From Labrys wisconsinensis (lineage in GTDB: Bacteria > Pseudomonadota > Alphaproteobacteria > Rhizobiales > Labraceae): DNA of 64,000 bases. The stretch is taken from the NCBI RefSeq assembly GCF_030814995.1, contig NZ_JAUSVX010000001.1, positions 1,054,001-1,118,000 on the forward strand. Direction: 5' to 3'. The notes beneath the pieces were generated by a model. It was not told the DNA's origin. It saw nothing but the letters and a program-made list of their open reading frames with translations, and did no database searches. Shown in pieces: positions 8,618-18,932 of this stretch. The position numbers and the translations under genes are program-made. How positions within the stretch are numbered: position 1 is the stretch's first letter; the number at the start of each line of letters is the position of its first letter.

Positions 8618-8750
8618 GCGGTCGGGGATGACGTCGGCCGGTGCGGCCGGCGGCAAGTCGACGGCCGGCTTGCCATCATCGAGGCGATGGACCGCCTATA
8701 TTGCGCGGCGTGTCAGGCGGGGTCATATGCACCGTAATTACCAGGGTAGA

Positions 8751-9626
8751 ATGCAGCCCATGACAGCAATCAGTGGCTCAAACGAGGGAAGGGCCTGCGA
8801 CGCCGTCTTGCGACACATTGAGGCGCGTGAAGGCCAGATTCGCAGCGACCTGAGTTTCCCCGAGAAGATGCACGATGTCGGGCCGGTGGAATTGGTTTGT
8901 AGGCTTGGCGCGCAGCGATACGCATTTGAACACACGCGCATTGAGCCGTTCGCCGGTCATATTCGGCTGGAGGCAGAAGCCGACAGGCACTTCACGCCGT
9001 TGTCCGGCATGCTGGCTGAAAAGCTGCCGGCGGATGAAAGATTCGAACTGCATGTTCCGGCGGGAGTCCTGCTCGGCAAAAATGATCGAGAAGTGCGCCC
9101 CATTCAAGGAGCATTGGCGCAGTGGATTATCGCGACTGCGCCGACGCTGCCCATCGCGCGCTTTGGGCGTTACGCCGTGCCGATCCAGAAAGTCACCGTG
9201 GCAGGAGTACCGTTCGCCGTCTCCCTTCATCGCTGGAAACGTGAAGGTTACCCGGTTCCGTTCCATGTGGTGCATCTGGTAGCGGAGCCCGACGTGGCAC
9301 CGGCCCGGCGCGAGCGCATCAGGATCGGTTATCACAAGAAACTTGGAAAGCTCCTCAAATGGAAAGAGGCAGGCGCCCGCACCGTTCTCATCCTTGAGGA
9401 AGATGATATTTACCTGACCAATCATTTCGCCGTATGCGACGCGCTGCTCGAGATTGAGTCATTGGTGGCGGATCGCCCGGACGAAGTCTATCTATTCAGC
9501 ACCGGCGCGAGCATCTGGTTTGCGGTGCGCTTGCGGATTGACGGCACGACCTTGTACGATATGCCGGTGGATAGTCGGTACTGGGAAACAGGTCGAAATT
9601 TACTGGACAACATTACCGGCAGATAG
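8751..9626 (+). CDS. Conserved hypothetical protein
   Basis: This protein of about 291 residues has no domain that I recognise. It has a soluble composition with no signal peptide or membrane helix. Notable segments are an acidic VLILEEDDIYLTNHF strand-turn, a run of basic residues in RRERIRIGYHKKLGKLLKWK, and DMPVDSRYW near the end. The composition and the paired acidic strand suggest an enzyme, possibly nuclease-like, but this is only a guess. ATG 8751 follows an AGGG; ATGs at 8727 and 8760 are in frame. Base composition is a little lower in GC than its neighbours. The 241 bp after it hold nothing recognisable. Confidence 0.7.
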   Translation: MQPMTAISGSNEGRACDAVLRHIEAREGQIRSDLSFPEKMHDVGPVELVCRLGAQRYAFEHTRIEPFAGHIRLEAEADRHFTPLSGMLAEKLPADERFELHVPAGVLLGKNDREVRPIQGALAQWIIATAPTLPIARFGRYAVPIQKVTVAGVPFAVSLHRWKREGYPVPFHVVHLVAEPDVAPARRERIRIGYHKKLGKLLKWKEAGARTVLILEEDDIYLTNHFAVCDALLEIESLVADRPDEVYLFSTGASIWFAVRLRIDGTTLYDMPVDSRYWETGRNLLDNITGR

Positions 9627-9867
9627 GCGTGACGCTATAGCCCCGCCAGCGCTCAGCACGCCTCTGCTGGTTGCGGGCGGCTTCGGCCTCGCGGCGGGAA
9701 TCGAGTAAACTGTCCCTGCAACCCTGCCGGATTTGCCCGATCCCGCCTGCGGGCTTGCACTCCCGTCATTGGCTGAGCCGAACCGGACTGCTAAGCTTGC
9801 TATGGGAGCCGAGCCGGGGGCAGAGCGCGCAATGGAGAGCATATTTACCACGGTATAAGGCAGGAAC

Positions 9868-10338
9868 TCACTGAAAATCTGATCGCTCTTCCTGGATATG
9901 CGTATAGTTAATTGCCGATAGATTAGAAGACAACGCAGCCAAGTACAGATCTAAATCTGCAGTAAGGATAGTTAGACCTTTACTGGCAGCTTCCAACAAA
10001 ACAGAATCGGTTAAGCCGAGCCTTACAAACTCAGATCTTGCAACGGCGATTCTACTTTCAACAATCTCTTCTGTTGCTCTATGAATTATATTCTTGAATG
10101 CTTTAGAAATTTCAGTCCTAATTGGATCATCTATCTGACGTAGTAGATTGGATGTTTCGCTTAGTACATTCGGCGTAAAGATAACGCCGGACGAATTCTC
10201 GATCATGGAGAGAAGAATCTCGTAATCCCTCTCGTCGTACATCCTGCAACGCTTGTGCTTCTCGATGTATTTTGGATTTGTTGTTCCGACAAAAAATAAT
10301 ATTGATAGATTTGTATCCAGAATGTACTTTTCTTTCAT
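9868..10338 (-). CDS. PIN-domain protein (putative ribonuclease toxin)
   Basis: This 156-residue protein shows the acidic PIN active site: Asp8 in ILDTN, Glu61 in NVLSETSNLL, Asp111 in GLTDSVLLEAA and Asp128/Asp130 in LTADLDLY, where metal-dependent RNA cleavage is expected. It is longer than typical VapC because of an insertion at about 18-45 (NPKYIEKHKRCRMYDERDYE). Its ATG overlaps the stop of the small gene at 10335-10613 by 4 bp, so the two are coupled. The DNA is strikingly AT-rich against the surrounding GC-rich sequence, which points to recent transfer. A toxin role is inferred. Confidence 0.8.
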   Translation of the reverse strand: MKEKYILDTNLSILFFVGTTNPKYIEKHKRCRMYDERDYEILLSMIENSSGVIFTPNVLSETSNLLRQIDDPIRTEISKAFKNIIHRATEEIVESRIAVARSEFVRLGLTDSVLLEAASKGLTILTADLDLYLAALSSNLSAINYTHIQEERSDFQ

Positions 10339-10613
10339 TGCTCGGCATCACGACGCTTCATTGAGAGCACGTTTTCGGTTTCGTTGTCTATCTTAATTAT
10401 ACGGTATGCACGTCGGATCGTAGAATCTCCAGCACCAGTAATAGCCGCCAGAGGATTTCGATATGTATTCCAGGGACGTGAGAAACCAACTGTAACATCC
10501 CAGAAGCCATTGTTGTAATCTATTTCTTCTAAGCCGAGATTTGTAATATTCTCATCTTCAAGCATTGTGGCAACATATGCCTTGGCTATTTTTGCTGCTT
10601 GCTTCGCGTCCAT
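10335..10613 (-). CDS. Small protein coupled to PIN gene; candidate non-classical antitoxin
   Basis: This 92-residue protein has an N-terminal helix (AAKIAKAYVATMLED) followed by strands in GLEEIDYNNGFWDVTVGF, an SRPW motif and a C-terminal basic tail (IRRAYRIIKIDNE, MKRRDAE). It has none of the usual antitoxin DNA-binding folds (AbrB, RHH, Phd, HTH). The helix plus W-x-V-T-x-G-F strand looks somewhat PepSY-like. It is the first gene of a two-gene unit with the PIN gene (ATGA overlap) in the same AT-rich island. Position is the only evidence for an antitoxin role. Confidence 0.7.
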   Translation of the reverse strand: MDAKQAAKIAKAYVATMLEDENITNLGLEEIDYNNGFWDVTVGFSRPWNTYRNPLAAITGAGDSTIRRAYRIIKIDNETENVLSMKRRDAEQ

Positions 10614-10866
10614 GATAATCCCATCAGCTAGGTTCGAGTGAAGAGTATACCAACGAGAATGGCGTGTTGCACTGTATTTGGCTGCCGTGGAAGTGCGCTC
10701 CTCCTCGTCCGGGCATTCCTCCCGGCCCTGCACCCCAAAGATCGACCCGCTTTCCGATCACGGCTGCAGTGACAGCGCTAGGCCCCGCTTGTGCTCGACC
10801 TACACTCTCGCCAACCCCGCCTCCCCCCGCTATACCCGGGGGCGCACATCGCCCACGGAGCCCCGC

Positions 10867-11154
10867 ATGCAGTTCGTCATTCTCTGCCAGGACAAGCCCG
10901 ACAGCCTGGACCTGCGCCTGCGGGTCCGGCCCGAGCATCTCGATTATCTCCATGCCCAGGGCGATGCGCTGATGGCGGCCGGGCCGTTCCTCGACGGGGA
11001 GGAGCGGCCGATCGGCTCGATGCTGATCGTCGACGTCGCCTCCGAGGCAGAAGCCAAGGCGCTTGCCGACGGCGATCCCTATGCCAAGGCCGGCCTCTTC
11101 GCCGCCACGCAGATCCGGCGCTGGCGCTGGGGCGTCAAGCCGCCCAAGGCGTGA
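10867..11154 (+). CDS. YciI-like protein
   Basis: This 95-residue protein matches the YciI family (a dimeric alpha-beta barrel fold): MQFVILCQDKPDS at the N-terminus, RPEHLDYL with the conserved His, GPFLDGEERPIGSMLIVD in the centre and the DPYAKAGLF motif. Some relatives act as dehydrochlorinases or chlorite-dismutase-like folds, but most have no known substrate. ATG 10867 gives the family-standard N-terminus. It lies 8 bp upstream of the EVE gene and is probably co-transcribed with it, an arrangement common in alphaproteobacteria. Confidence 0.9.
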   Translation: MQFVILCQDKPDSLDLRLRVRPEHLDYLHAQGDALMAAGPFLDGEERPIGSMLIVDVASEAEAKALADGDPYAKAGLFAATQIRRWRWGVKPPKA

Positions 11155-11162
11155 GCACGGCC

Positions 11163-11582
11163 ATGGCGCATTGGCTGATCAAATCGGAGCCCGAGGTCTG
11201 GTCCTGGGACCGGCAGGTCGCGGCCGGGGCCAAGGGCACGCCCTGGGACGGGGTACGCAACCACGCCGCCAAGCTCAACCTGATGGCGATGAAGCAGGGC
11301 GACCAGGCCTTCTTCTACCATTCCAACGAGGGCAAGGCGGTCGTCGGCGTCGCCGAGGTGGTGCGCGAGCACTATCCCGACCCGGCGACCCCGGGCGAGC
11401 CCTGGGTGCTGGTCGACTTCAAGGCGGTCGCCCCCTTCCCCAAGCCGGTGACGCTGGCCGCGGTCAAGGCCGAGCCGAAGCTCGCCAAGATGGCGCTGGT
11501 CGCCTTCTCCCGCCTCTCCGTGCAGCCGGTCACCGACGAGGAATGGAAGCTCGTCTGCGCCATGGGCGGCTACAAGTCCTGA
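11163..11582 (+). CDS. EVE domain-containing protein
   Basis: This 139-residue, single-domain EVE (PUA-like) protein has the signature MAHWLIKSEPEVWSWD, then WDGVRNHAAKLNL, GDQAFFYHSN and a C-terminal EEWKLVCAMGG. EVE domains bind modified bases in DNA or RNA through an aromatic pocket. In this gpsA/YciI neighbourhood it is a conserved housekeeping-type gene rather than a phage-defence fusion. It starts 8 bp after the YciI-type stop, and a shared hairpin terminator follows directly. Confidence 0.92.
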   Translation: MAHWLIKSEPEVWSWDRQVAAGAKGTPWDGVRNHAAKLNLMAMKQGDQAFFYHSNEGKAVVGVAEVVREHYPDPATPGEPWVLVDFKAVAPFPKPVTLAAVKAEPKLAKMALVAFSRLSVQPVTDEEWKLVCAMGGYKS

Positions 11583-11606
11583 GCGCCCGGCCGACGCCGG
11601 GCGCTC
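11581..11606. terminator. Bidirectional terminator hairpin (EVE / phosphoesterase)
   Basis: GAGCGCCCGG (11581-11590) and CCGGGCGCTC (11597-11606) form a perfect 10-bp stem with a 6-nt loop. It begins on the last two bases of the EVE stop codon and lies 11 bp from the end of the convergent phosphoesterase gene. Confidence 0.7.
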
Positions 11607-11617
11607 CCTCCGCCGGC

Positions 11618-13174
11618 TCAGCGCGCCGCCGTCAGGTCCAGCGCGCTGGTGAGGTCGCCGAGCGGCGGCTGGTTGGCGGACGCCACCGCCTCGTCGCGCA
11701 CGGTGATGCCGCGCAGGGTCGGCAGCTCGAAGCGCCGGGTGATGAAGCGCAGGATCGAGGTCGTGTCCATCGGCGTGTGGTCGACGACGCCGCGGCGGGC
11801 ATAGGGCGACACGATGATCGTCGGGATGCGCGATCCCGGCCCCCAGCGATCGCCCCTGGGCGGGGCGACATGGTCCCAGATGCCGCCGTTCTCGTCATAG
11901 GTGACCACGACCAGCATGTGCGGCCATTGCGGGCTGCGCTCGAGATGGCCGATCAGGTCGGCGATATGCGCATCGCCCGCCAGGATGTCGGCATAGCCGG
12001 AATGCTGGTTGAGGTCGCCCTGCGGCTTGTAGAAGGCGACCTGCGGCAGGGTGCCGGCGTCGATCGCCTTGATGAGCTCGGCGCCGCCGAGGCCGCCGTC
12101 GCGCAGGTGCTCGGCCCGCGCCGGCGTGCCGGGTGCGAAGCTGGCAAAATAGTTCAGCGGCTGGTGATGGTACTGGAAGTTCGGCACCGGCGTCTTGTTG
12201 CCGTGGTCGAGCACGTCCTGCCAGGCGCCGCCATACCAGGCCCAGCTGACATGCTTGAGGCTGAGCAGGTCGCCGATGGTCGGCTCGGTCTGCGGCGGCA
12301 GCGTCGTCGGCGAGGCGGGGTCGGCCAGGGCGGGATCGCCGCCCTTGGCCGGCGGGTTGCCGCTCGGCTGATAGGGCGGCTGCATGGTGTTCACCGCGTG
12401 GAAATCCGGGGTGAGATTGCCGTCGGCGACGAATTTCGGGATGCCGTCCATGGCCGAGGCCGGCGAGTTGGCGGCGAGCTTCAACGTCACGCCGTCGGCC
12501 TCGACCGTCGCGATCGAGGGCTTGGCCGGGCTCTTGTCGGCGTCGGGATAGGTGGGGGCGCAGGCGCAGACCAGCCATTGGTGATTGAGGAAGGAGCCGC
12601 CGAAGGCGCCCATGAAGAAGTCGTCGGCCAGGACATAATTGCGGGCGACGTCCCACATCGCCGTCTTCGAGCCGTCCCACAGGCCCATCACCATGGCGCC
12701 GGAATCGCCGAAGGCGACGAACCTGTCGTTCTTCCCGCCGTCGATCTGCATCTGGTTCTGGTAGAACCGGTGCCACATGTCGTGGGTGATGGTGGCGAGC
12801 GGCAGGTTGAAGCCCTGCGGGTCGTCGACCCGGAACGGCCGGTTGGCCAGGCGCTCGGTCTCGGCCTGGGTCACCGGCGGGGTGACGCCCTTGGCCGTCA
12901 GCCCGTCCCAGACCGGCGGCAGCTCCTTCAGCGGCATACCGTCGCGGTCGCGCTGCACGAGGGCCGTGGGCGAGGCATTGGCCAAGCCGTTCGCGCCGGG
13001 AAAGGCGCCGTAGAGATTGTCGAAGCTGCGATTCTCGGCGTAGATCACCACGACCGTGTCGATCAGCTTCAGGTTCTGGGCAGGATCGTCGTTGAAGCCG
13101 GCGGCCCCTGCCACGGCCGGAAGAAGCGCCGCCAGCCCGAAGGTCGACGCCGCCGCGATGGATCTCGTGCGCAT
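11618..13174 (-). CDS. Secreted phosphoesterase (phospholipase C / AcpA family)
   Basis: This 518-residue exported enzyme belongs to the PF04185 phosphoesterase family (bacterial phospholipase C and acid phosphatase AcpA). It has a signal peptide (SIAAASTFGLAALLPAVAGA), then VVVIYAENRSFDNLYGAFPG, the canonical opening with the metal-binding Glu-Asn and nucleophile region. Later segments are THDMWHRFYQNQMQIDGG and the C-terminal metal site VTYDENGGIWDHVAPP. It would release phosphate from phosphoesters in the periplasm or outside. GGGAAG precedes ATG 13174. The start codon overlaps that of the divergent cytochrome gene. Confidence 0.9.
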   Translation of the reverse strand: MRTRSIAAASTFGLAALLPAVAGAAGFNDDPAQNLKLIDTVVVIYAENRSFDNLYGAFPGANGLANASPTALVQRDRDGMPLKELPPVWDGLTAKGVTPPVTQAETERLANRPFRVDDPQGFNLPLATITHDMWHRFYQNQMQIDGGKNDRFVAFGDSGAMVMGLWDGSKTAMWDVARNYVLADDFFMGAFGGSFLNHQWLVCACAPTYPDADKSPAKPSIATVEADGVTLKLAANSPASAMDGIPKFVADGNLTPDFHAVNTMQPPYQPSGNPPAKGGDPALADPASPTTLPPQTEPTIGDLLSLKHVSWAWYGGAWQDVLDHGNKTPVPNFQYHHQPLNYFASFAPGTPARAEHLRDGGLGGAELIKAIDAGTLPQVAFYKPQGDLNQHSGYADILAGDAHIADLIGHLERSPQWPHMLVVVTYDENGGIWDHVAPPRGDRWGPGSRIPTIIVSPYARRGVVDHTPMDTTSILRFITRRFELPTLRGITVRDEAVASANQPPLGDLTSALDLTAAR

Positions 13175-14576
13175 GCCAGTCTTCCCTTTGCTTGCCCGCT
13201 GTCGCCTCGCGGCCCTGTCCCGGACCGCCGGATGGCACCGACCCCGGCGGCAGGAAATCACACAAGGGTTTCGCCGGACAAGGGGGCGCGGGCCGGCCTC
13301 GGCGCTGGCGCTGGCCCTGGCCGCGGCCATCGGGCTTGCCGCCGCGGCTTTCGCAGCCGGGCAGGGGCCGGAGGCGGGCGACGGCGGCCAGTCGCGCGCG
13401 GCGGTGCGCCAGCGTGTCGCGGCGCTGCGCGTCCTCGGCCGCGCCCTGTTCTCCGATCCCGCCCTCTCGGCCTCCGGCAAGCTGGCCTGCGCCTCCTGCC
13501 ACGACCCGGCCCATGCCTTCGGCCCGGCCAATGCGGCCGCGGTGCAGCTCGGCGGCGGCGATCTCCGCCGGCCGGGGCTCCGGGCGGTGCCGACGCTGAC
13601 CTATCTGCAGGCGGTGCCGGCCTTCACCGAGCATTTCTTCGAATCGGAGGACGATGCCGACGAGAGCGTCGACAACGGCCCGACCGGCGGCCTGACCTGG
13701 GACGGGCGCGTCGACCGCGGCCGCGACCAGGCCGCCATCCCGCTGCTCTCCGATTTCGAGATGGGCAACAAGGACGAAGCGGCCGTGGCGGCGCGCCTCG
13801 CCGCCGCCGGCTATGGCGACAAGGTCGCCGGCCTGCCGGGTCAGGCGCCCCGGCCCGATCCGGCGGCGGTCTACCGCGCCGCCCTCGAGGCGCTGGAGGC
13901 GTTCGAGCAGGATGAGCCGACCTTCTACCCCTATTCCAGCAAGTATGACGCGGTGCTGGCGGGCAAGGCCGTGCTGACGCCGCAGGAGGCGCACGGGCTC
14001 GCCCTGTTCGAGGACCCGGCCAAGGGCAATTGCTCGTCCTGCCATGTCAGCCGGCGCGGCAATGACGGCACGCCGCCGCAATTCACGGATTACGGCCTGA
14101 TCGCCATCGGCGTGCCGCGCAACCCGGCGATCCCCGCCAACCGCGACCCCGCCTATTTCGACCTCGGGCTGTGCGGCCCGCTGCGAACCGACTTCGCCGG
14201 CCGCCAGGACTATTGCGGCCTGTTCCGCACGCCGACCCTGCGCAACGTCGCCCTGCGCAAGAGCTTCTTCCACAACGGCGTGTTCCACTCGCTGCGCCAG
14301 GTCGTGGAATTCTACGTCCAGCGCGACACCGACCCCGGCCGCTGGTACGCCCGCAAGCCCGACGGCAGCATCGACAAGTATGACGACCTGCCGGCCTTCG
14401 CCAAGGCGAACGTCAACACCGACCCGCCCTTCGACCGCCATGCCGGCGACGCGCCGGCCCTGGACGCGGCCGAGATCGACGACCTCGTCGCCTTCCTCGA
14501 CACGCTCACCGACGGCTACGAACCCCAGGCAGGCTCTCCCGGACCTGCTTACGCTTTGGAATCGAAGCAGCGCTGA
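13173..14576 (+). CDS. Di-haem cytochrome c peroxidase / MauG family protein
   Basis: This periplasmic protein of about 467 residues has two CxxCH haem-attachment motifs, CASCH (with DPAHAFG after it) and CSSCH, in the CCP/MauG arrangement. Further landmarks are GRALFSDPALSASGKLAC, TWDGRVDRGRDQA and FRTPTLRNVALRKSFFHNG. The export signal is ALALALAAAIGLAAAAFA, but about 30 residues precede it when the only nearby ATG (13173) is used, so the true start may be a rare codon further in. The last residues (about 14529-14576) are encoded by an intergenic-type repeat, so the C-terminal tail is probably an add-on. It may reduce peroxide or oxidise a protein partner. Confidence 0.85.
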   Translation: MPVFPLLARCRLAALSRTAGWHRPRRQEITQGFRRTRGRGPASALALALAAAIGLAAAAFAAGQGPEAGDGGQSRAAVRQRVAALRVLGRALFSDPALSASGKLACASCHDPAHAFGPANAAAVQLGGGDLRRPGLRAVPTLTYLQAVPAFTEHFFESEDDADESVDNGPTGGLTWDGRVDRGRDQAAIPLLSDFEMGNKDEAAVAARLAAAGYGDKVAGLPGQAPRPDPAAVYRAALEALEAFEQDEPTFYPYSSKYDAVLAGKAVLTPQEAHGLALFEDPAKGNCSSCHVSRRGNDGTPPQFTDYGLIAIGVPRNPAIPANRDPAYFDLGLCGPLRTDFAGRQDYCGLFRTPTLRNVALRKSFFHNGVFHSLRQVVEFYVQRDTDPGRWYARKPDGSIDKYDDLPAFAKANVNTDPPFDRHAGDAPALDAAEIDDLVAFLDTLTDGYEPQAGSPGPAYALESKQR

Positions 14577-14626
14577 TTTTGCATGCAAAATCAGTTCATG
14601 GCGGAAGCCACGAGACGCTGCCTGGC
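14529..14626. repeat. Modular palindromic repeat, copy 1
   Basis: This copy holds a degraded GCAGG...CCTGC dyad at about 14530-14549 and a perfect palindrome whose inner 20 bases are TGATTTTGCATGCAAAATCA (14574-14593). GCGGAAGCCACGAGACGCTG follows, related to the AGCCACGAGAAGCTGC arm of the other copies. It contains the stop codon of the di-haem protein gene. Other copies: 16175, 51674 and 61026. Confidence 0.75.
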
Positions 14627-14635
14627 GCTGAAGCC

Positions 14636-14839
14636 TCAGCTGCCGGCGGGCAGGTCCAGGATCCCGGCCACATCGGCGGCGCCGCGGCCCTCGACGGTGA
14701 CCTTGCCGCTGTCGAGCAGGATCAGCGACGCCCCGTTCGAGAACCGCAGGATCCAGCCGTCGCCTTCGTCCCGGCGGCGACGATCCGTCAGCTCGATGCC
14801 GGCGGCGGTGACCGCGGCGACGGCCTTGTCGATGTCCAT
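14636..14839 (-). CDS. Small hypothetical protein
   Basis: This 67-residue ORF starts at ATG 14839, preceded by a GAGGTG ribosome site. It reads [20 protein letters not shown], then [20 protein letters not shown] and a tail ending GILDLPAGS. The alternation of strand-forming residues suggests a compact beta fold; no family is recognised. It lies alone between repeat copy 1 and the sulfite-oxidase-like gene, transcribed toward the repeat. Confidence 0.6.
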   Translation of the reverse strand: MDIDKAVAAVTAAGIELTDRRRRDEGDGWILRFSNGASLILLDSGKVTVEGRGAADVAGILDLPAGS

Positions 14840-14916
14840 GGGCGCACCTCGCGATGGGTCGGACCGGCGCATTGACGCGCCCGGCACGGCCGGGTGTCAA
14901 GGCAGCCCCGCCCGGA

Positions 14917-16053
14917 TCAGATCACGAAGTCGTCTGCCGGGCCCGGCCGCACGGCCACGGCCTTGACCTCGACCGGGATGATCCAGTTGGCGCAATAGCT
15001 CTCGGCGTCGGAGCGCTGCTCGGCCGGCTGGACATGGCCGGCCGCGTCGCTGGCGCGGCAGCGCAGCGTGTAGCGGCCGGGCCGGGGCGGCGTCCAGACA
15101 TGCTCCCAGAAGCGCCAGCCATAGCGCGTCTCGGGCTCGAGCAGGCGCGCCGGCCGCCAGCCCTCGCCGGTGTCGACCTCGACCAGGGCGAGCGCGGTCT
15201 CGCCGCCCCAGGCGGCGCCGAACACCCGGAACGGCTCGCCCGCCCGCAGCGTGGCGCCGTTGACCGGCTGGGCGATCTGCGCCTTCACTTCCATCTCGTC
15301 GAGCGGCACCAGCATGGGCTCGCCCAGCCCGCGCTCCCAGCGGAAATAGTCGCGCGCCTGCCAATAGCCGCGGAACGGCCGCGGCACCACGCGCACGGCC
15401 GCGAGCCATTTGATCCAGGCCATGCCGAACCAGCCGCCGACCACCGCCCTGAGGGGGTAGCCGTGGTCCGGCGTCAGCGGCTCGCCGTTCATGGCGTGCG
15501 CGAGCAGCACGCCGTCCGACAGCGCCTTGTCGAGCGGCAGGCTGCGGGCGAAGGCGATCGGCCCGGGCGAGGCGGTCTTCTTGCCGCCGTCGACCACGCC
15601 GCGGTCCGCCCCGACCAGGATCACCTCCACCGCCTCGGGCTTGACGCCGGCCGCGGCCAGCACGTCGCGCAGCAGCACGCCCGACCATTCGGCATTGCCG
15701 ACCCCGCCGTTCTGCCATTGCAGGCCCTCGCGGGCCGGCTCGTAGAACACGCGGCCGTTGCCGGCGCATTCCATCACTGCCGGAAACCGCGCCTGCGGCA
15801 GGGCCTTCAGCGCCTCCAGGCTCAGCGCCAGCGGCCGCTCCACCGCGCCCTCCACCGACAGCCGCCAATCCTCCTCGTGCAGCCCGGGCGGGGGGAAATG
15901 GCTGCGCACATAGAACTGGTCGACTGGGATCTGCCAGTCCGCCAGGCTGGAGAACTGGAACTCAAGGTTGAGCGGCGACTTCTGCCGGACGATCAGGCCG
16001 GTGGTCTCGGGGCGGCGCATGCGGCGTCCATCGGGCGGTGGCGACGCGCCCAT
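14917..16053 (-). CDS. Sulfite oxidase-like molybdopterin oxidoreductase
   Basis: This 378-residue protein has a Moco-binding sulfite oxidase domain at about 30-250 and a C-terminal Ig-like dimerisation domain ([18 protein letters not shown] to [15 protein letters not shown]). The molybdenum-ligating Cys is Cys96 in VMECAGNGR. Also visible are [37 protein letters not shown] and the sulfite-oxidase-type LTPDHG. No signal peptide or haem domain is seen, so it is probably a cytoplasmic or partner-dependent enzyme of the SorA/SoxC-like group. Substrate specificity is unknown. The start could instead be ATG 16020. Confidence 0.85.
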   Translation of the reverse strand: MGASPPPDGRRMRRPETTGLIVRQKSPLNLEFQFSSLADWQIPVDQFYVRSHFPPPGLHEEDWRLSVEGAVERPLALSLEALKALPQARFPAVMECAGNGRVFYEPAREGLQWQNGGVGNAEWSGVLLRDVLAAAGVKPEAVEVILVGADRGVVDGGKKTASPGPIAFARSLPLDKALSDGVLLAHAMNGEPLTPDHGYPLRAVVGGWFGMAWIKWLAAVRVVPRPFRGYWQARDYFRWERGLGEPMLVPLDEMEVKAQIAQPVNGATLRAGEPFRVFGAAWGGETALALVEVDTGEGWRPARLLEPETRYGWRFWEHVWTPPRPGRYTLRCRASDAAGHVQPAEQRSDAESYCANWIIPVEVKAVAVRPGPADDFVI

Positions 16054-16174
16054 GCAAGCAGATTGCGCGGCGGGCGCAAGTCCCCGCGAGCCGCGGCGGG
16101 ACGACCAAGGTCGGGTCGCTTCGCGCTTGCGCCGCCGCGCGGCTTTGCCCTAATCCAGGCGGAAGAGCCCCTCG

Positions 16175-16248
16175 GCAGCTTCTCATGGCTTCAGCCACGA
16201 GAAGCTGCTCAGATTCCCAAGGTGCAAGCAGGTTCGGGAGAACCTGCT
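16175..16248. repeat. Modular palindromic repeat, copy 2 (before acs)
   Basis: Two hairpins lie back to back. At 16175-16208 a GCAGCTTCTCATGGCT arm pairs with AGCCACGAGAAGCTGC (one mismatch). At 16227-16248 AGCAGGTTC pairs perfectly with GAACCTGCT over a GGGA loop. The second ends 28 bp before the acs start, so it lies in or next to the acs leader. Confidence 0.8.
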
Positions 16249-16275
16249 GAGCGGCGCAAGATGGTGGAGGAAACG

Positions 16276-18222
<1,947 letters not shown>

Positions 18223-18265
18223 TCGCAGTTCGCAAACAAATGCTTCGGACGCACCGCTCCTTTCA

Positions 18266-18411
18266 CCCCTCTCCCGGTCGGGAGAGGGGCAGGGGTGAGG
18301 GTCTAGACGTCTCAGAACAAAGCATTGCCGAAGTAACAGGATGTAAAGGGCTTCGCCACTCCGGCAAAGTTTAGACCCTCACCCCTGCCCCTCTCCCAGA
18401 CGGGAGAGGGG
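18266..18411. repeat. MITE-like element with 40-bp inverted arms, copy 1
   Basis: Two 40-bp arms (18266-18305 and 18372-18411) are near-perfect inverted copies, each itself containing a CCCCTCTCCC...GGGAGAGGGG hairpin followed by CAGGGGTGAGGGTCTA. A 66-bp centre separates them. The same architecture recurs at 27524 and 30885. It fills most of the 294-bp gap after acs and may act as its terminator. Confidence 0.8.
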
Positions 18412-18516
18412 TTCCGCAATGCTCAACTGGGGAAGGACCCGCGTCATCTGGCAGCATCCTTCCTCGACGCCGCTCCCCCGGTTTTCCGCTGGCGCTGTCA
18501 TCAGGCCAGCCGAACG

Positions 18517-18894
18517 TCACGACGCGCCCCACAAGGCGTATCGCTCGAGATAGCGATCGCCGAACAAGTCGTGGACGCGGAGAAGATGCGCGGACGACGC
18601 CACGTGGTCGTCCAGCCCAGCCTCGGAGCCGCTCGAAGGCGTCGCCGCCCCGTCTCGCCTGTCATAGCGGACCACGAGGATCCAATAGGGGAAGAGGTCG
18701 AGGTGCCATTCCTCGAAGCCCTTCGTGCCGAGATCGCCGATCGAAGGCGCCCCCAATCGAGCATGAATGGCCGAGGCGGTGCTGCCCCGGAGAACGGCTT
18801 CGTTCCAGTCCTCGGGGATGCCGTAGGAGCGCCACGCCACGATACCGGCGCTGATCAGCAGCAGGCCGGCCATGATCCCGGAGATCGTCCTCAT
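18517..18894 (-). CDS. Hypothetical membrane-anchored protein
   Basis: This 125-residue protein has one N-terminal membrane helix (IMAGLLLISAGIVAWRSYGI) and a soluble part with EDWNEAVLRGSTASAIHARL, a FEEWHLDLFPYWILVVRYDR strand pair, and an acidic/His-rich tail. The pattern of a membrane anchor plus a small domain that begins with a helix and a LGAPS turn resembles SmpA/BamE-like small domains, but the similarity is weak. It has no neighbour in an operon. Confidence 0.55.
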   Translation of the reverse strand: MRTISGIMAGLLLISAGIVAWRSYGIPEDWNEAVLRGSTASAIHARLGAPSIGDLGTKGFEEWHLDLFPYWILVVRYDRRDGAATPSSGSEAGLDDHVASSAHLLRVHDLFGDRYLERYALWGAS

Positions 18895-18932
18895 CGGACC
18901 CGCTTCGTTTACTCACAGGCCGCGACGTCCGG

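Noticed and set aside
11063-13915. A 950-codon plus-strand open frame
   Set aside because: It runs through EVE, the phosphoesterase (antisense) and the start of the cytochrome gene; only shadows of these genes.
14854-16275. Long N-terminal extension of acs
   Set aside because: The frame is antisense to the molybdoprotein, while ATG 16276 has a GGAGG site and the family-standard start.
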